Assembly (NCBI GenBank): GCA_964416385.1 | Contig: CAYQDW010000003.1 | Span: 21,147-85,146 of the forward strand | Direction of reading: 5' to 3' | Source: JAUHWL01 sp964416385 | GTDB taxonomy: Bacteria; Bacteroidota; Bacteroidia; Flavobacteriales; Schleiferiaceae | Length of the DNA stretch: 64,000 nucleotides | Shown here: piece by piece, positions 45,323-55,100 of the stretch | Position numbering within the stretch: position 1 is the first letter of the stretch | Layout of the letters: every line of letters starts with the position of its first letter | Notes under the pieces: model-generated | Databases searched by the model: none | Told to the model about the DNA's origin: nothing | What the model saw: only the letters and a program-made list of their open reading frames with translations | Program-made: the position numbers and the translations under genes

Positions 45323-45340
45323 ATATGATAAATGTCATAT
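45323..45340. promoter_or_regulatory. Crp/Fnr-family-like operator upstream of the cbb3 operon
   Basis: Perfect inverted repeat ATATGA-N6-TCATAT containing TGA-N6-TCA, the core spacing of Fnr/FixK/Crp sites (TTGAT-N4-ATCAA). It lies 74 nt upstream of ccoS and 104 nt upstream of the divergent marR, so it could serve either. Oxygen control of cbb3 genes by Fnr-type proteins is well established elsewhere. Confidence 0.55.
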
Positions 45341-45443
45341 AACAAAATGCGTATGGTTGCCTTTAATTACATTATTCATGATTTGTTGGTCTAAATCAAT
45401 ACTGTTATTTAAACCCCATGAGCAATTATGGTGTTATCAACTT

Positions 45444-45899
45444 ATGGAATTGAGAATTGAAGAGGAAATCCAACAGCGGAGCTTTAGTTCTTTAAAGCAG
45501 AAATCTGTAGTTAACCTCATTTACACGTACTTCTGGGTAAAAGAACGCATTGTAAAAAGCTTGAAGCCTTTTGGTATTACCATGCAACAGTATAACGTTT
45601 TGCGTATACTTAAAGGACAATACCCTGAGGGCATTACTACTTCTGACATTAGAGACCGTATGCTCGATAAAATGAGTGATGCTTCTAGGTTGGTTGATCG
45701 TTTGGCCGCTAACGATTTGGTTGAAAAACGCGTAAATTTTGATGATCGCAGATTGGTATGTGTACGTATTACTGAACGCGGTTTGGCGCTGCTCGATGCG
45801 ATCATAACGGCAAATGGCAATTTAGATGGCTTTATGAACAGCTTAACGGTAGAAGAACACGAGCAACTAAACTTGTTGCTCAATAAATTGCGCAAGTAA
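45444..45899 (+). CDS. MarR-family transcriptional regulator
   Basis: 151 residues from ATG 45444 (MELRIEEEIQQ), matching the usual length; an in-frame ATG at 45303 would add 47 residues that span the palindrome and look noncoding. The winged helix is clear: MQQYNVLRILKG, then TTSDIRDRMLDKMSDASRLV recognition region and wing DDRRLVCVRITERG. Divergent from the cbb3 operon and convergent with the CDF transporter. The ligand and targets are unknown. Confidence 0.9.
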   Translation: MELRIEEEIQQRSFSSLKQKSVVNLIYTYFWVKERIVKSLKPFGITMQQYNVLRILKGQYPEGITTSDIRDRMLDKMSDASRLVDRLAANDLVEKRVNFDDRRLVCVRITERGLALLDAIITANGNLDGFMNSLTVEEHEQLNLLLNKLRK

Positions 45900-45911
45900 A
45901 AAATCCCCCTC

Positions 45912-46847
45912 TTATTTAAAGTCTTCTTTACGATAGGCGCACTGCGCTACCTTACACTGGCTGCAATACTTCTGGGCACAGGGGTCTGTATGAATGAAAA
46001 TTTCCGCGTCTTGGGCTAGTCCGGTAGTAAGTAAAGACTCTATTTGTTTTACTTCTATATGTTCTTGTGCAATGGTGTAATAAAAGGGAAGTACCAGGTG
46101 GCAGTCTATATGCAAGTTTCTACCATAGCGTATCACCCTAAATTCATGAAAGTCAATCCACTGTGGTTGCCGCTTGGCATTGATCACTTGAAAGGCCTTT
46201 TCATTAACGGTATCATCAGTTTCATCCATAATACCGCCAATACTTTGCCTTAAAATGCGGTAGCTCATCAGGCCGATGTATAGGGCCATGAACAAGGCGA
46301 TTACATTATCTAGCCACAACAAATTAGTGAGCATGGCAACGCCCAACCCAAAAACCATTGCAAAGCTTGTGTAGCCATCACTTTTAAGATGCGTACCCTC
46401 GCTAATCATGCTCATGCTTTGCTTGGCTTTGCCGCGTTTTTCTAATTGTTTGCCCATTAAAAAGTTCACCAGACCCGCGCCAAGTGCAAGGCCCAAACCT
46501 AAATCTAAGCGCGAAATTTCTTCAGGACGAATGATATTATATATCACTTTGGTCAACATTGTTAGGCTGGCAATAGCGATCAACGTACCTTCTATAATGC
46601 CTGAAATGAATTCTACTTTTCCGTGGCCATATGGATGGTTTTTATCACTTGGTTTAGCCGCATAGTGAAGGCTATATAATGAAAAACTTCCGGCAGCAAT
46701 GTTTACGAGACTTTCTAGAGCGTCTGTTAAAATGGCGTTAGAGTTTGTTAATAGAAAAGCCACGCCTTTAATGGCCATTAAGGCTATACCAATAAAAAGT
46801 ACGTTTCGCTGTAGCCGAATGTCGCTTTTGTAACTCACTTTTGCCAA
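45912..46847 (-). CDS. Cation diffusion facilitator (CDF) transporter
   Basis: 311 residues with six helices and a cytoplasmic C-terminal domain. Site A in TM2 reads AILTDALESLVNI, putting Glu45 and Asn49 where YiiP has Asp45 and Asp49, while TM5 keeps HLKSD (His/Asp). The extreme C-terminus has four Cys (about 290, 295, 298, 303; C-x4-C-x2-C-x4-C), a possible extra metal site. Zn, Fe or Mn export are all possible. The N-terminus overlaps the pgi 3' end by 13 nt. Confidence 0.9.
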   Translation of the reverse strand: MAKVSYKSDIRLQRNVLFIGIALMAIKGVAFLLTNSNAILTDALESLVNIAAGSFSLYSLHYAAKPSDKNHPYGHGKVEFISGIIEGTLIAIASLTMLTKVIYNIIRPEEISRLDLGLGLALGAGLVNFLMGKQLEKRGKAKQSMSMISEGTHLKSDGYTSFAMVFGLGVAMLTNLLWLDNVIALFMALYIGLMSYRILRQSIGGIMDETDDTVNEKAFQVINAKRQPQWIDFHEFRVIRYGRNLHIDCHLVLPFYYTIAQEHIEVKQIESLLTTGLAQDAEIFIHTDPCAQKYCSQCKVAQCAYRKEDFK

Positions 46848-48484
46848 GAAAAATAGGTGTTTAATAGGCCCGTGGTGCTGCTATCATGCGCTGTGTTTAC
46901 CGCTCCTTTTTCTATATCATCAAGAATACCTTTCGCCAGCACCTTACCAAGCTCAACGCCCCACTGATCAAAGCTATAAATATTCCACACGATGCCCTGA
47001 ACGAATATTTTATGTTCATAGAGCGCAATAAGACGCCCCAAATTGAATGGTGTTAATTGGTCAAATAGCAAGGCATTGGTCGGCCTATTGCCTTCAAAAA
47101 CTTTAAAAGGCGCCAAAGTTTTGATTTCTTCTAGCGTTTTACCCTGCGCTTGTAATTCTTTAACAACAGCATCGTAATCTTTGCCAATCATCAACGCCTC
47201 TGTTTGCGCAAAGAAGTTAGCCAATAGCTTGGCATGATGGTCTTTATAGGGGTGATGTGGATTTACGGAGGCGATAAAATCGCAGGGAATAAGGGCAGTA
47301 CCCTGATGAATGAGTTGGTAAAAAGCATGTTGGCCATTAGTGCCTGGTTCTCCCCAAACAATTGGCCCTGTTTGATAGTGCACTTTTTGGCCAGAACGGT
47401 CAATGTATTTGCCATTACTTTCCATATCGGCCTGTTGCAAGTAGGCCGGAAACCGATGTAGATATTGGTCATAAGGTAATACAGCATAGCTGCTGGCATT
47501 CCAAAAATTGCGATACCAGATGCCGATGGCAGCCATAATCATGGGGATGTTATTCTGGAAAGGCGCCTGCTTAAAGTGTTCATCTGCCCAGTGGGCACCA
47601 TCTAAGAACGCTTTAAAATTTTTAGTGCCGATGCTTAACATAACCGGTAGCCCAATGGCGCTCCACACAGAGTACCGGCCGCCAACCCAGTCCCAAAAGC
47701 CGAACATGTTGTTGGGGTGAATACCAAATTCTGCTACGGCGTTTGTGTTTGTGCTGATGGCCACAAAGTGCTTTGCAACATCAGTTTCTTTCCCAAATTG
47801 CAAAAACCACTGTCGTGCTGTATGCGCGTTGGTCATGGTTTCTTGCGTGGTAAATGTTTTAGAGGCGATGATGAAAAGTGTTTCTTCAGCATTTACCTGC
47901 TTTAGAGTTTCGTACAGGTCTGCACCATCAACATTACTCACAAAGAAAAACTTCAGGTGTTCTGCTTGGTAAGGTTTAAGTGCTTCAGCCACCATTTTTG
48001 GACCAAGATCACTGCCGCCAATACCAATGTTAACGATATTTTTAATGGGCTTTGCAGTAAAGCCTTTCCAACGTCCATCCCGTACTTCTTCACTAAATTG
48101 TTCCATCTGTAACAAGACCTCACGGATATCGGGCATCACATCACGCCCCTCTACCATTACAGAAGATGTACCCGTATTGCGTAATGCCGTATGCAATACT
48201 GCGCGGTTTTCTGTTGCATTTATGGCAGAACCACCAAACATGGCATCTCGTGCTTCTTCCACACCACATGCATTAAACAGCTGTTTAAAGAGTTGCATGG
48301 TTTCTTGTGAGATGTGATTCTTAGAAAAATCAAACAAAAAGCCATCATTATGAAGAGAAAATGCTTTGAATCGTTCTGCATCTGCTGCAAAATGAGCATG
48401 TAGTGGAATGTTTTTTATGGCCTTAAAATGGTCGTTTAGCAATTGCCATGCGGGTAATTCCGTTGGATTTAGTCGGTTGAGCAT
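46835..48484 (-). CDS. pgi: Glucose-6-phosphate isomerase
   Basis: 549 residues, full-length classical PGI. Signatures: NIGIGGSDLGPKM, SNVDGADLYETL, ASKTFTTQETM, GGRYSVWSAIGLP, GEPGTNGQHAFYQLIHQG, and the C-terminal helix with SFDQWGVELGKVLA. Interconverts glucose-6-P and fructose-6-P. The window also has a PGI/PMI-type enzyme at 1370-2359. Divergent from the desaturase. Confidence 0.97.
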   Translation of the reverse strand: MLNRLNPTELPAWQLLNDHFKAIKNIPLHAHFAADAERFKAFSLHNDGFLFDFSKNHISQETMQLFKQLFNACGVEEARDAMFGGSAINATENRAVLHTALRNTGTSSVMVEGRDVMPDIREVLLQMEQFSEEVRDGRWKGFTAKPIKNIVNIGIGGSDLGPKMVAEALKPYQAEHLKFFFVSNVDGADLYETLKQVNAEETLFIIASKTFTTQETMTNAHTARQWFLQFGKETDVAKHFVAISTNTNAVAEFGIHPNNMFGFWDWVGGRYSVWSAIGLPVMLSIGTKNFKAFLDGAHWADEHFKQAPFQNNIPMIMAAIGIWYRNFWNASSYAVLPYDQYLHRFPAYLQQADMESNGKYIDRSGQKVHYQTGPIVWGEPGTNGQHAFYQLIHQGTALIPCDFIASVNPHHPYKDHHAKLLANFFAQTEALMIGKDYDAVVKELQAQGKTLEEIKTLAPFKVFEGNRPTNALLFDQLTPFNLGRLIALYEHKIFVQGIVWNIYSFDQWGVELGKVLAKGILDDIEKGAVNTAHDSSTTGLLNTYFSWQK

Positions 48485-48549
48485 TTTTGTTAATTCTGTT
48501 AATTCGCAAAGAGAACAATATTAATTTACCTGTCCGTTTATGGAATAGT

Positions 48550-48557
48550 TATTTTTG
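48550..48557 (+). promoter_or_regulatory. -7 promoter element of the desaturase gene
   Basis: TATTTTTG, a perfect TAnnTTTG match, 18 nt before the ATG at 48576. Confidence 0.5.
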
Positions 48558-48575
48558 TCAACCTAAAAATTTTAT

Positions 48576-49664
48576 ATGAGTAAAAGAGTTGTCTTTAACA
48601 ACCAAGACCACCCCGAATTTTACGCCACCCTACAAAAGCGGGTGCGCGCTTATTTTAATGAAAACAAAAGCAAGCCTCGCGCAAATGCCAAGTTTTGGAG
48701 CAAGGCTGTTGTAATGGCCGCCATTTATTGGGTGCCTTTGGCATTAATTGTATTTGCAGATTTACCCGTGTGGGCATTTTTTGCCTCATGGGTGTTTATG
48801 GGCTTAGGCATGGCCGGTATAGGTATGAATGTAATGCATGATGCTAATCACGGCTCTGTTAGTGATAAAGCATGGATCAACAAAACACTAGGCGCAAGCA
48901 TCTATTTACTAAGTGGTAATGTGTTTACTTGGAAAACCCAACACAATGTTTTACACCACAGTTATACCAATATTCATGGGGTAGATGAAGACTTAGATAC
49001 ACGCGGTTTACTACGCCTTCATCCAGAAGAAAAATACAAACGTTTTCATAAGTATCAGCACTTATATGCGCCTTTTCTTTATGGCTTATTAACCATAAAC
49101 TGGTTGATTACCAAAGATTTTACACAGTTGTATCGCTACCATAAATTAGGTGTAGCAGGCAACAACAACAAAACAAGAGAGCTCATCAACATCATCTTTT
49201 GGAAAGTGATGTATTTCACCATTTTTCTTGCGCTTCCAATATTTGTTGGTGGCTGGTCTGTTGGTGCAGTAGTTGGTGGCGTTTTATTGGCACATTTTTT
49301 AGCTGGTTTTGTATTGAGTGTTATTTTTCAGCTCGCCCACGTTATGCCTGATGTAAAGCACCCCATTGAGGAGGATAAGAAAACAGAGCACTCATGGGCA
49401 ATTTTGCAATTGCTAACCACCGCTAATTTTAGCACAAAAAGCCGCTTTGTAACATGGTTTTCTGGTGGATTGAATTTTCAAATAGAACACCATCTGTTTC
49501 CAAACATAAGCCACATTCATTATCCTAAAATTGCTGAAATAGTTCGGAAAACAGCAGAAGAAATGAAACTTCCATACTACGAGTACAAGACGTTTTGGGA
49601 GGCTACGGCAGCACACTTTAAGTATTTAAAAGAATTAGCTAAGGGGCAGCCCGCACTGGCTTAA
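48576..49664 (+). CDS. Membrane fatty acid desaturase (front-end/linoleoyl-CoA desaturase-like)
   Basis: 362 residues with helices at about 45-62, 66-84 and 205-250. All three His boxes of the di-iron centre are present: HDANH (88-92), HNVLHH (123-128) and QIEHH (302-306). The Gln in the third box places it with front-end-type and bacterial acyl-lipid desaturases, but there is no cytochrome b5 domain, so electrons must come from a separate ferredoxin or b5. Likely role: unsaturated fatty acids for membrane fluidity. Followed by a terminator. Confidence 0.9.
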   Translation: MSKRVVFNNQDHPEFYATLQKRVRAYFNENKSKPRANAKFWSKAVVMAAIYWVPLALIVFADLPVWAFFASWVFMGLGMAGIGMNVMHDANHGSVSDKAWINKTLGASIYLLSGNVFTWKTQHNVLHHSYTNIHGVDEDLDTRGLLRLHPEEKYKRFHKYQHLYAPFLYGLLTINWLITKDFTQLYRYHKLGVAGNNNKTRELINIIFWKVMYFTIFLALPIFVGGWSVGAVVGGVLLAHFLAGFVLSVIFQLAHVMPDVKHPIEEDKKTEHSWAILQLLTTANFSTKSRFVTWFSGGLNFQIEHHLFPNISHIHYPKIAEIVRKTAEEMKLPYYEYKTFWEATAAHFKYLKELAKGQPALA

Positions 49665-49683
49665 CCCGTTTTTAATAAAATTG

Positions 49684-49735
49684 CGCATCACTGAGTAATG
49701 AATCTCTTAGTGATGCGTTTTTTTTAGGGTTTGAT
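49684..49735 (+). terminator. Rho-independent terminator after the desaturase
   Basis: Stem CGCATCAC/GTGATGCG with an inner loop of 28 nt that can pair further, then eight Ts. Confidence 0.8.
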
Positions 49736-49769
49736 TTATAAAATCAACATCAACACACAAATAAAAAGT

Positions 49770-50627
49770 ATGAAAATGAAACTAAAAAAGTTAGGTGTGG
49801 TGGCCATGTTAGGTGTTGCCACATTGAGCAGTTGTGTGAGTAAAAAGTCATTCACTGCGCTAGAGTCACAATGCCAAAAATTAGAGGCAGAGCTTAGTAC
49901 CGCACGTATGGCGTTGGCAGGTTGCGAAGACGATAAAAAGAAGTTAGCGGCTGATAACACCTATTTACGTGAACAAGCCAATAAGTTGATGAACAGTGTT
50001 AATGACTTGGCAATCATCAACATTAAAGAAGCAGAAAACCTAGAGCGAAGCTTGGAGGCGCTTAAAGAAAAGGACAGTCAAATTAAACGGTTATCTGAGG
50101 CGCGAAGCAAAAAAGACTCTGTAACGTTAGCGTTGGTTACAAGCTTAAAGGGTGTGCTTGGTAATATGGATGATGAAGACATCCAAATAAATGTAGAAAA
50201 GGGGGTGGTGTTTATTTCTATTGCTGATAAGCTTTTGTTTAAAAGTGGGAGTTATGAGATTAACACCAATGCCAAAGCGGTTCTTGCCAAGGTGGCCAAA
50301 GTGGTAAATAATAAACCCGGCATGGATGTAATGGTAGAGGGGCACACTGATACAAAAGCAGTAATAGAAAACCCTGTACTTAAAGATAATTGGGACTTGA
50401 GTGTTTATCGCGCAACCGCAGTTGTACGCGTTTTACAAGATGAGCTGGGTGTAGACCCTGCGCGTTTAATTCCTGCGGGAAGAAGCTTTTATGTCCCCGT
50501 AGCTGATAACGAAAGCGCCGAAGGCCGTTCTCTAAACCGTAGAACACGCATTATTATTTTACCCAAGCTTGATGAATTTTATGGCCTCATTGATGAAGGT
50601 ATGAAACAGGCACAATTGGCCGAATAA
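49770..50627 (+). CDS. OmpA-family peptidoglycan-associated lipoprotein (second copy)
   Basis: 285 residues from ATG 49770 (MKMKLKKLGVVAMLG); the in-frame ATG at 49731 adds 13 residues before the lipoprotein signal and is less likely. Lipobox Cys at 22 (TLSSC), coiled coil about 30-120, then OmpA domain with DVMVEGHTDTKAVIE and NRRTRIIILPK. The same layout and the shared stretch LKDNWDLSVYRATAVVRVL mark it as a paralogue of 26478-27413. Confidence 0.9.
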   Translation: MKMKLKKLGVVAMLGVATLSSCVSKKSFTALESQCQKLEAELSTARMALAGCEDDKKKLAADNTYLREQANKLMNSVNDLAIINIKEAENLERSLEALKEKDSQIKRLSEARSKKDSVTLALVTSLKGVLGNMDDEDIQINVEKGVVFISIADKLLFKSGSYEINTNAKAVLAKVAKVVNNKPGMDVMVEGHTDTKAVIENPVLKDNWDLSVYRATAVVRVLQDELGVDPARLIPAGRSFYVPVADNESAEGRSLNRRTRIIILPKLDEFYGLIDEGMKQAQLAE

Positions 50628-50655
50628 GCTTTTAAAAACCAATATCAACATAAAT

Positions 50656-50700
50656 AACAAAGGCTGCTCATTTCTGGGCAGCCTTTGTTGTTTTTATATT
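50656..50700. terminator. Bidirectional rho-independent terminator
   Basis: Twelve-bp stem AACAAAGGCTGC/GCAGCCTTTGTT, 10-nt loop, followed by GTTTTTATATT; lies between the OmpA-like gene and the convergent Nfu gene. Confidence 0.88.
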
Positions 50701-50705
50701 AACTC

Positions 50706-51323
50706 TTAACCATTTACGGCTTCAACATCATCAACCAATGTTGGTAGCATGCTTTGTAAAATTTGAAGTATGCCATTTTTTAAGGTCATGGTACTGCTTG
50801 GGCAACCACTACAAGCACCTTGCAATAAAACGTGTACTATTTTGTTCTCGTAACGCACAAAACGTATGTAACCGCCATCCTGTCCTACGGCTGGTGCAAC
50901 ATACTCTTCTAAAATTTCAACGATGCGCTTTTCAACATCGCCCAAAGCGGCATTGTCTTGTATGTTATCTTGGCTACTATTGGTGTTGCCAGTAGTGTGT
51001 TGAGGTATTACGGCATCTTCCTTGAGTACCACGGTGCCCGCTTGTAATTCATCCAGCAAAAATTGTCGAATTTCTTGGGTAACCTCTTCCCACTCTACAA
51101 TATTAAATTTGCTAATGGCAATGTAATTACCGCTCAAAAAAACCTCCTTCACAAAAGGCAGGTGAAATAATTTTTGTGCCAGCGGTGAGGGTGCAGCCTC
51201 TTCAATATTTTTAAATTCAACAGAATCTTGCGTAAGTAACATTTTATTGGCCACAAACTTCATTACGGCAGGGTTTGGGGTCATTTCGGCATACACACTA
51301 ATAGGTGCTCTTTTTACTTCCAT
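50706..51323 (-). CDS. Nfu/NifU-like iron-sulfur cluster carrier
   Basis: 205 residues: an N-terminal Nfu domain (about 9-95, TPNPAVMKFVANKMLL) and a C-terminal NifU domain (about 128-200) with the cluster-binding CSGCPSS, Cys171 and Cys174. Dimers of this domain bridge a 4Fe-4S cluster and hand it to apo-enzymes, including lipoyl synthase in other organisms. A linker of about 20 residues is Ser/Asn/Asp-rich. Divergent from the carbonic anhydrase-like gene. Confidence 0.93.
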   Translation of the reverse strand: MEVKRAPISVYAEMTPNPAVMKFVANKMLLTQDSVEFKNIEEAAPSPLAQKLFHLPFVKEVFLSGNYIAISKFNIVEWEEVTQEIRQFLLDELQAGTVVLKEDAVIPQHTTGNTNSSQDNIQDNAALGDVEKRIVEILEEYVAPAVGQDGGYIRFVRYENKIVHVLLQGACSGCPSSTMTLKNGILQILQSMLPTLVDDVEAVNG

Positions 51324-51342
51324 GTCTAAAAAAAAATTTTGG

Positions 51343-51350
51343 CAAAGGTA
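51343..51350 (-). promoter_or_regulatory. -7 promoter element of the Nfu gene
   Basis: Minus strand TACCTTTG, a perfect TAnnTTTG match, 19 nt before the ATG at 51323. Confidence 0.5.
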
Positions 51351-51378
51351 CGTTTACAAGATAGAAACCTGATGGTAG

Positions 51379-51386
51379 TACATTTG
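51379..51386 (+). promoter_or_regulatory. -7 promoter element of the gamma carbonic anhydrase-like gene
   Basis: TACATTTG, a perfect TAnnTTTG match, 21 nt before the ATG at 51408; back to back with the Nfu promoter. Confidence 0.5.
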
Positions 51387-51407
51387 TTCCGCATAAAAAA
51401 ATAGAGA

Positions 51408-51926
51408 ATGGCACTTATTAAACCGGTTAATGGCATTAGCCCAACGTTTGGCGAAGATTGTTATTTGGCAGATAATGCAACGGTGGTTGGCGATGTTCAA
51501 ATGGGCGATCAATGCAGCGTTTGGTTCAACACCGTAATTAGAGGCGATGTACACTACATAAAAATCGGAAACAAGGTTAATGTACAAGATAATGCTACCA
51601 TTCATGCCACTTACCAAAAGCATCCAACCAACATTGGTAATAATGTAAGCATTGGCCATAATGCCATTGTGCATGGTTGTACCATTAAAGACAATGTGCT
51701 TATAGGCATGGGGGCCATTGTAATGGATGGTTGTATTGTAGAGAGCAATAGCTTAATTGCTGCAGGTGCGGTAGTTTTAGAAGGCACCCATGTTGAAAGC
51801 GGCAGCGTTTATGCTGGGGTGCCGGCCAAGAAGGTTAAAGAAATAACCCCTGAATTGCTACAAGGGCAGATAGACCGTATTGCCAATGCTTATGTGAAGT
51901 ATTCGGGTTGGTTTAAAGCGGGATAG
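51408..51926 (+). CDS. Gamma carbonic anhydrase-family hexapeptide-repeat protein
   Basis: 172 residues, left-handed beta-helix of hexapeptide repeats. Three His in the zinc positions are kept: His66 (ATIHAT), His84 and His89 (IGHNAIVHGC), as in CamH/YrdA. The N-terminal acidic loop of the archaeal enzyme Cam is absent. Members often bind zinc with low or no carbonic anhydrase activity, so the reaction is not certain; PaaY-like thioesterase or transferase roles are alternatives. The C-terminus is a helix ending in the hexapeptide protein pattern VKYSGWF. Confidence 0.88.
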   Translation: MALIKPVNGISPTFGEDCYLADNATVVGDVQMGDQCSVWFNTVIRGDVHYIKIGNKVNVQDNATIHATYQKHPTNIGNNVSIGHNAIVHGCTIKDNVLIGMGAIVMDGCIVESNSLIAAGAVVLEGTHVESGSVYAGVPAKKVKEITPELLQGQIDRIANAYVKYSGWFKAG

Positions 51927-52094
51927 CGATGTAAGTCTGCTCAGTTGAAATACCATAAATAGTTGTGATTATGCCTTTGATATTTACCCGTGTTTGAGCA
52001 TATCGTTTTATGTCTTTTTTTACATCATTCGTGGGAAAAAATATAGTGCACAACTAATAGTATAAAATAAACCGCTCTTTAACTAATTATAACA

Positions 52095-52123
52095 TTTGTT
52101 TAGTGTTTCAGGTGGTATTTTTG
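52095..52123 (+). promoter_or_regulatory. Promoter of the 1960-residue T9SS protein gene
   Basis: TTTG at 52095-52098, 17-nt spacer, TATTTTTG at 52116-52123: an exact match to the Bacteroidota consensus at both boxes. The ATG follows 19 nt later. Confidence 0.75.
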
Positions 52124-52142
52124 CGGCCTTTAAAACACAAAC

Positions 52143-55100
52143 ATGAAACAACTACTATTCTTGTTTGTTGGCTTTCTAGCGCACATTGCAGTAAGCGGAC
52201 AAACAACATTGGTGCCCTTTTCGGGTAACATTACCACCACATCTTGCTCTGGTACCATACAAGATCATGCAGGTAATGGCAATTACAGCAATGGGGCAAA
52301 CGGATATGTGATCATTAACCCGCCTGGCAACGCACCCGTTTCTATTACGTTTTCGCAGTTTAGTACAGAAAGTTGTTGCGACCGGGTTTACCTTTATGAT
52401 GGCAGTGGTATTACCGGAACTTTACTTGGTAATTACGGTGGTGGCGGTTTGCCAAATGGCGGTCAGCCCATAACTGCTACATCTGGCGCATTAACCGTGC
52501 GATTTTTTTCAGATGGTAGTGTTATCAGCTCAGGTTTTACCGCTACATGGACGGCTGCCGGTGGCAATGCTACACCACAAGCTACACTAAGCGTTTCTAC
52601 CACTAATCCGGCTTTTAATACTCCCGTAACGTTTACAAATACATCTAGCTTTAAAACTACGGCTTGGCTCTTTGGCGATGGAAACACCTCTACAGATGAT
52701 GTGGCCATCCACCAATATACGGCAGCTGGCACCTACCAAGCTAGGTTGGTAGTAGAAAATTGCAATGGCGTAAAGGATACATCAAACCCTGTAAACATCA
52801 CTGTTCAAGCTTCTCCCTTAGGGTCTATATCAACCGATACGGTTAAAATTTCTGTGCCTTGTGGCAGTATAAATTCAAGCTCTTTTAGCATTGCCAACGC
52901 TGGTGGCGGTGGGGCGCTTAGTTATAATTTGGCGCTTGGACCAAATGCAAGCAACACCGCGTTTTCAGCCACATTTGAAGGCTCTCTTGATGGCTTTGTT
53001 AATCAAAGTTTGATTTATTATAACACATCATTCGCCAATACAAATGCACCACAAGGCAATGAATACCTTCTATTTCAAGGTGATGGAAATTTTAATGATG
53101 GTTTAAAGGCGGTATTTCCTGCGCAAGCAGCAACAACCATCAGCTATAAAACGATGTATACGGCCTCAACGCTATATTCTGGTTACATAGAGGCTGGCCA
53201 ATTTACCAACGGAACGTTTAACCGTATTTTCTACTCGGTGTATTATTACGGTAGCCTGCGCTTGTATTATGGTAACGGTTTTGGAGGCACTTATGTGTAT
53301 TATGGTCCAAATACGGCTAATGCGTGGCACGATATTGAATTGCGCAACATCAACTATGTTACACAGACGTATGACATTTACCTAAACGGTACAATGGTGG
53401 TTGCAAATGCTGCTTTTATGAACCCAGCAACTGCCGTAAACCAAATTGAGGTTTATAGCCCTTATCAAGGTACCACTGGCATTGATGATTTTTATGTGGG
53501 AGACGAAACAGGGTTGTCGGCAATTTCTTTTAGCCCGATTACGGGTACGTTAGCTGGCGGAAGCAACGCAACCATTTTTATAAATGCCAATGCAACAGGC
53601 TTAAATGCCGGTACGTACTACTTAGATTTTGTGGTGAGCAGTAATGACACTGCGTTAGATGGCCTTACTATTCCTTTAGAATTAACGGTAACAGGCTTTG
53701 CTAACCTCATACAAAATACATCTGCGGTTGCTCTGGGCAGTATGTACAATACACAAACAGTAACAGACTCCGTATTGCTATTTAATAGTGGCTGTGACAC
53801 CCTTAACTTTACAAGTTTTACAACGTCTACAAGTGATATTACGGTAAATACCGCACCATTTGATGTGGCTCCTGGAGACACCGGTTACGTGTTTTACACG
53901 TTTGCGCCTACGCAAGTTGCCAATTATACAGACTCAATTTATTTAAATGGTCCTGACACAAATTCCTTTGTGCAGCTCTCAGCACAAGTACTTGGCGCGC
54001 CTAGTATTTCTGTTAATCCTACAAGCGTTAATATTTCAATAACAGGTTGTCCAGATACGGTAGACTTTGGCCTTACCATTTATAACAGCGGTTTGAGTGC
54101 TCTAAACTGGGGCGCTACGGCAATCATAAATGGTGTGAATTCAGACGACTTTGAAGGCGCGGCCATCAATACCATGCTTTGGAGCAACTGGTCGTCTGGT
54201 GTAAGTGTGGGTAATTCATGTGGTGTAATTAACGGAAGTAAATCGTTGATCTTTAACGGTTCTGGCGCACGTTACATTCAAACCGTACCATTAAACACCA
54301 GTGGTGGTGGTAATTTGGAATTTGATTACTGGCAAAGTAGCTGCGAATTTGCAGATAACGGAGAGGGCCTGTACGTTTTTTATTCTAACAACAATGGCTT
54401 AACGTGGACACAGATGGCGTACTACTATACCACATCAACCGCCACATTTAATGCCACGCTCGCTATACCTACCGCCGCTCAAACCAATGCTACAGTTTTT
54501 AAAATTCAACAGACTACAAATAGCGGAAACAACTTTGACAATTGGGTTATTGATGATTTTTCAATTTCAAGTAGTTTTAATAATTCGGTGATTTTCACAC
54601 CAGATACAGGCGCGGTGAGTATTAATGATAGCACCCAAATTTTGGGTCAAATACTTACAACCGGTATGGCCGCTGGCACCTATACTTTTCCGGTATTTAT
54701 TAGCTCTAACGACCCCAATAATGCGGTTATAAATGTACCTGTAACGCTAACCATTGTTGGTGCACCAAGCATATTAGAACCAGCGTTGTGTCTTCAAGAT
54801 ACTACTATGGAAAATACAACGGCAATAGACTCTGCTATGATTGTAAACGATGGATGTGCCAACCTTGTCATAACAAATGTGCAAACGGCCACCAGCATCT
54901 ATGCCCCAATTACTACCAGTGCAACAGTGCTTCCAGGTGATACCGCATACCTACAATACTCATTTACCCCAACTGGTGCGGGGGTATTTTTAGATTCGCT
55001 GCAATTAACCAGCAACACATCAACCGCTTACGTTTGTTTAAATGGTTATGGTTTGGGCGCTCCAGCAATTGCCGTGGATAGTACTTTAATCAGCGTAACC

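Noticed and set aside
45303..45443. Longer MarR reading frame from ATG 45303
   Set aside because: It would cover the Crp/Fnr-like palindrome, and the 47 added residues are unlike MarR proteins; ATG 45444 gives the usual length.
49731..49769. Longer OmpA-like reading frame from ATG 49731
   Set aside because: It places 13 polar residues ahead of a clear lipoprotein signal peptide beginning at 49770.
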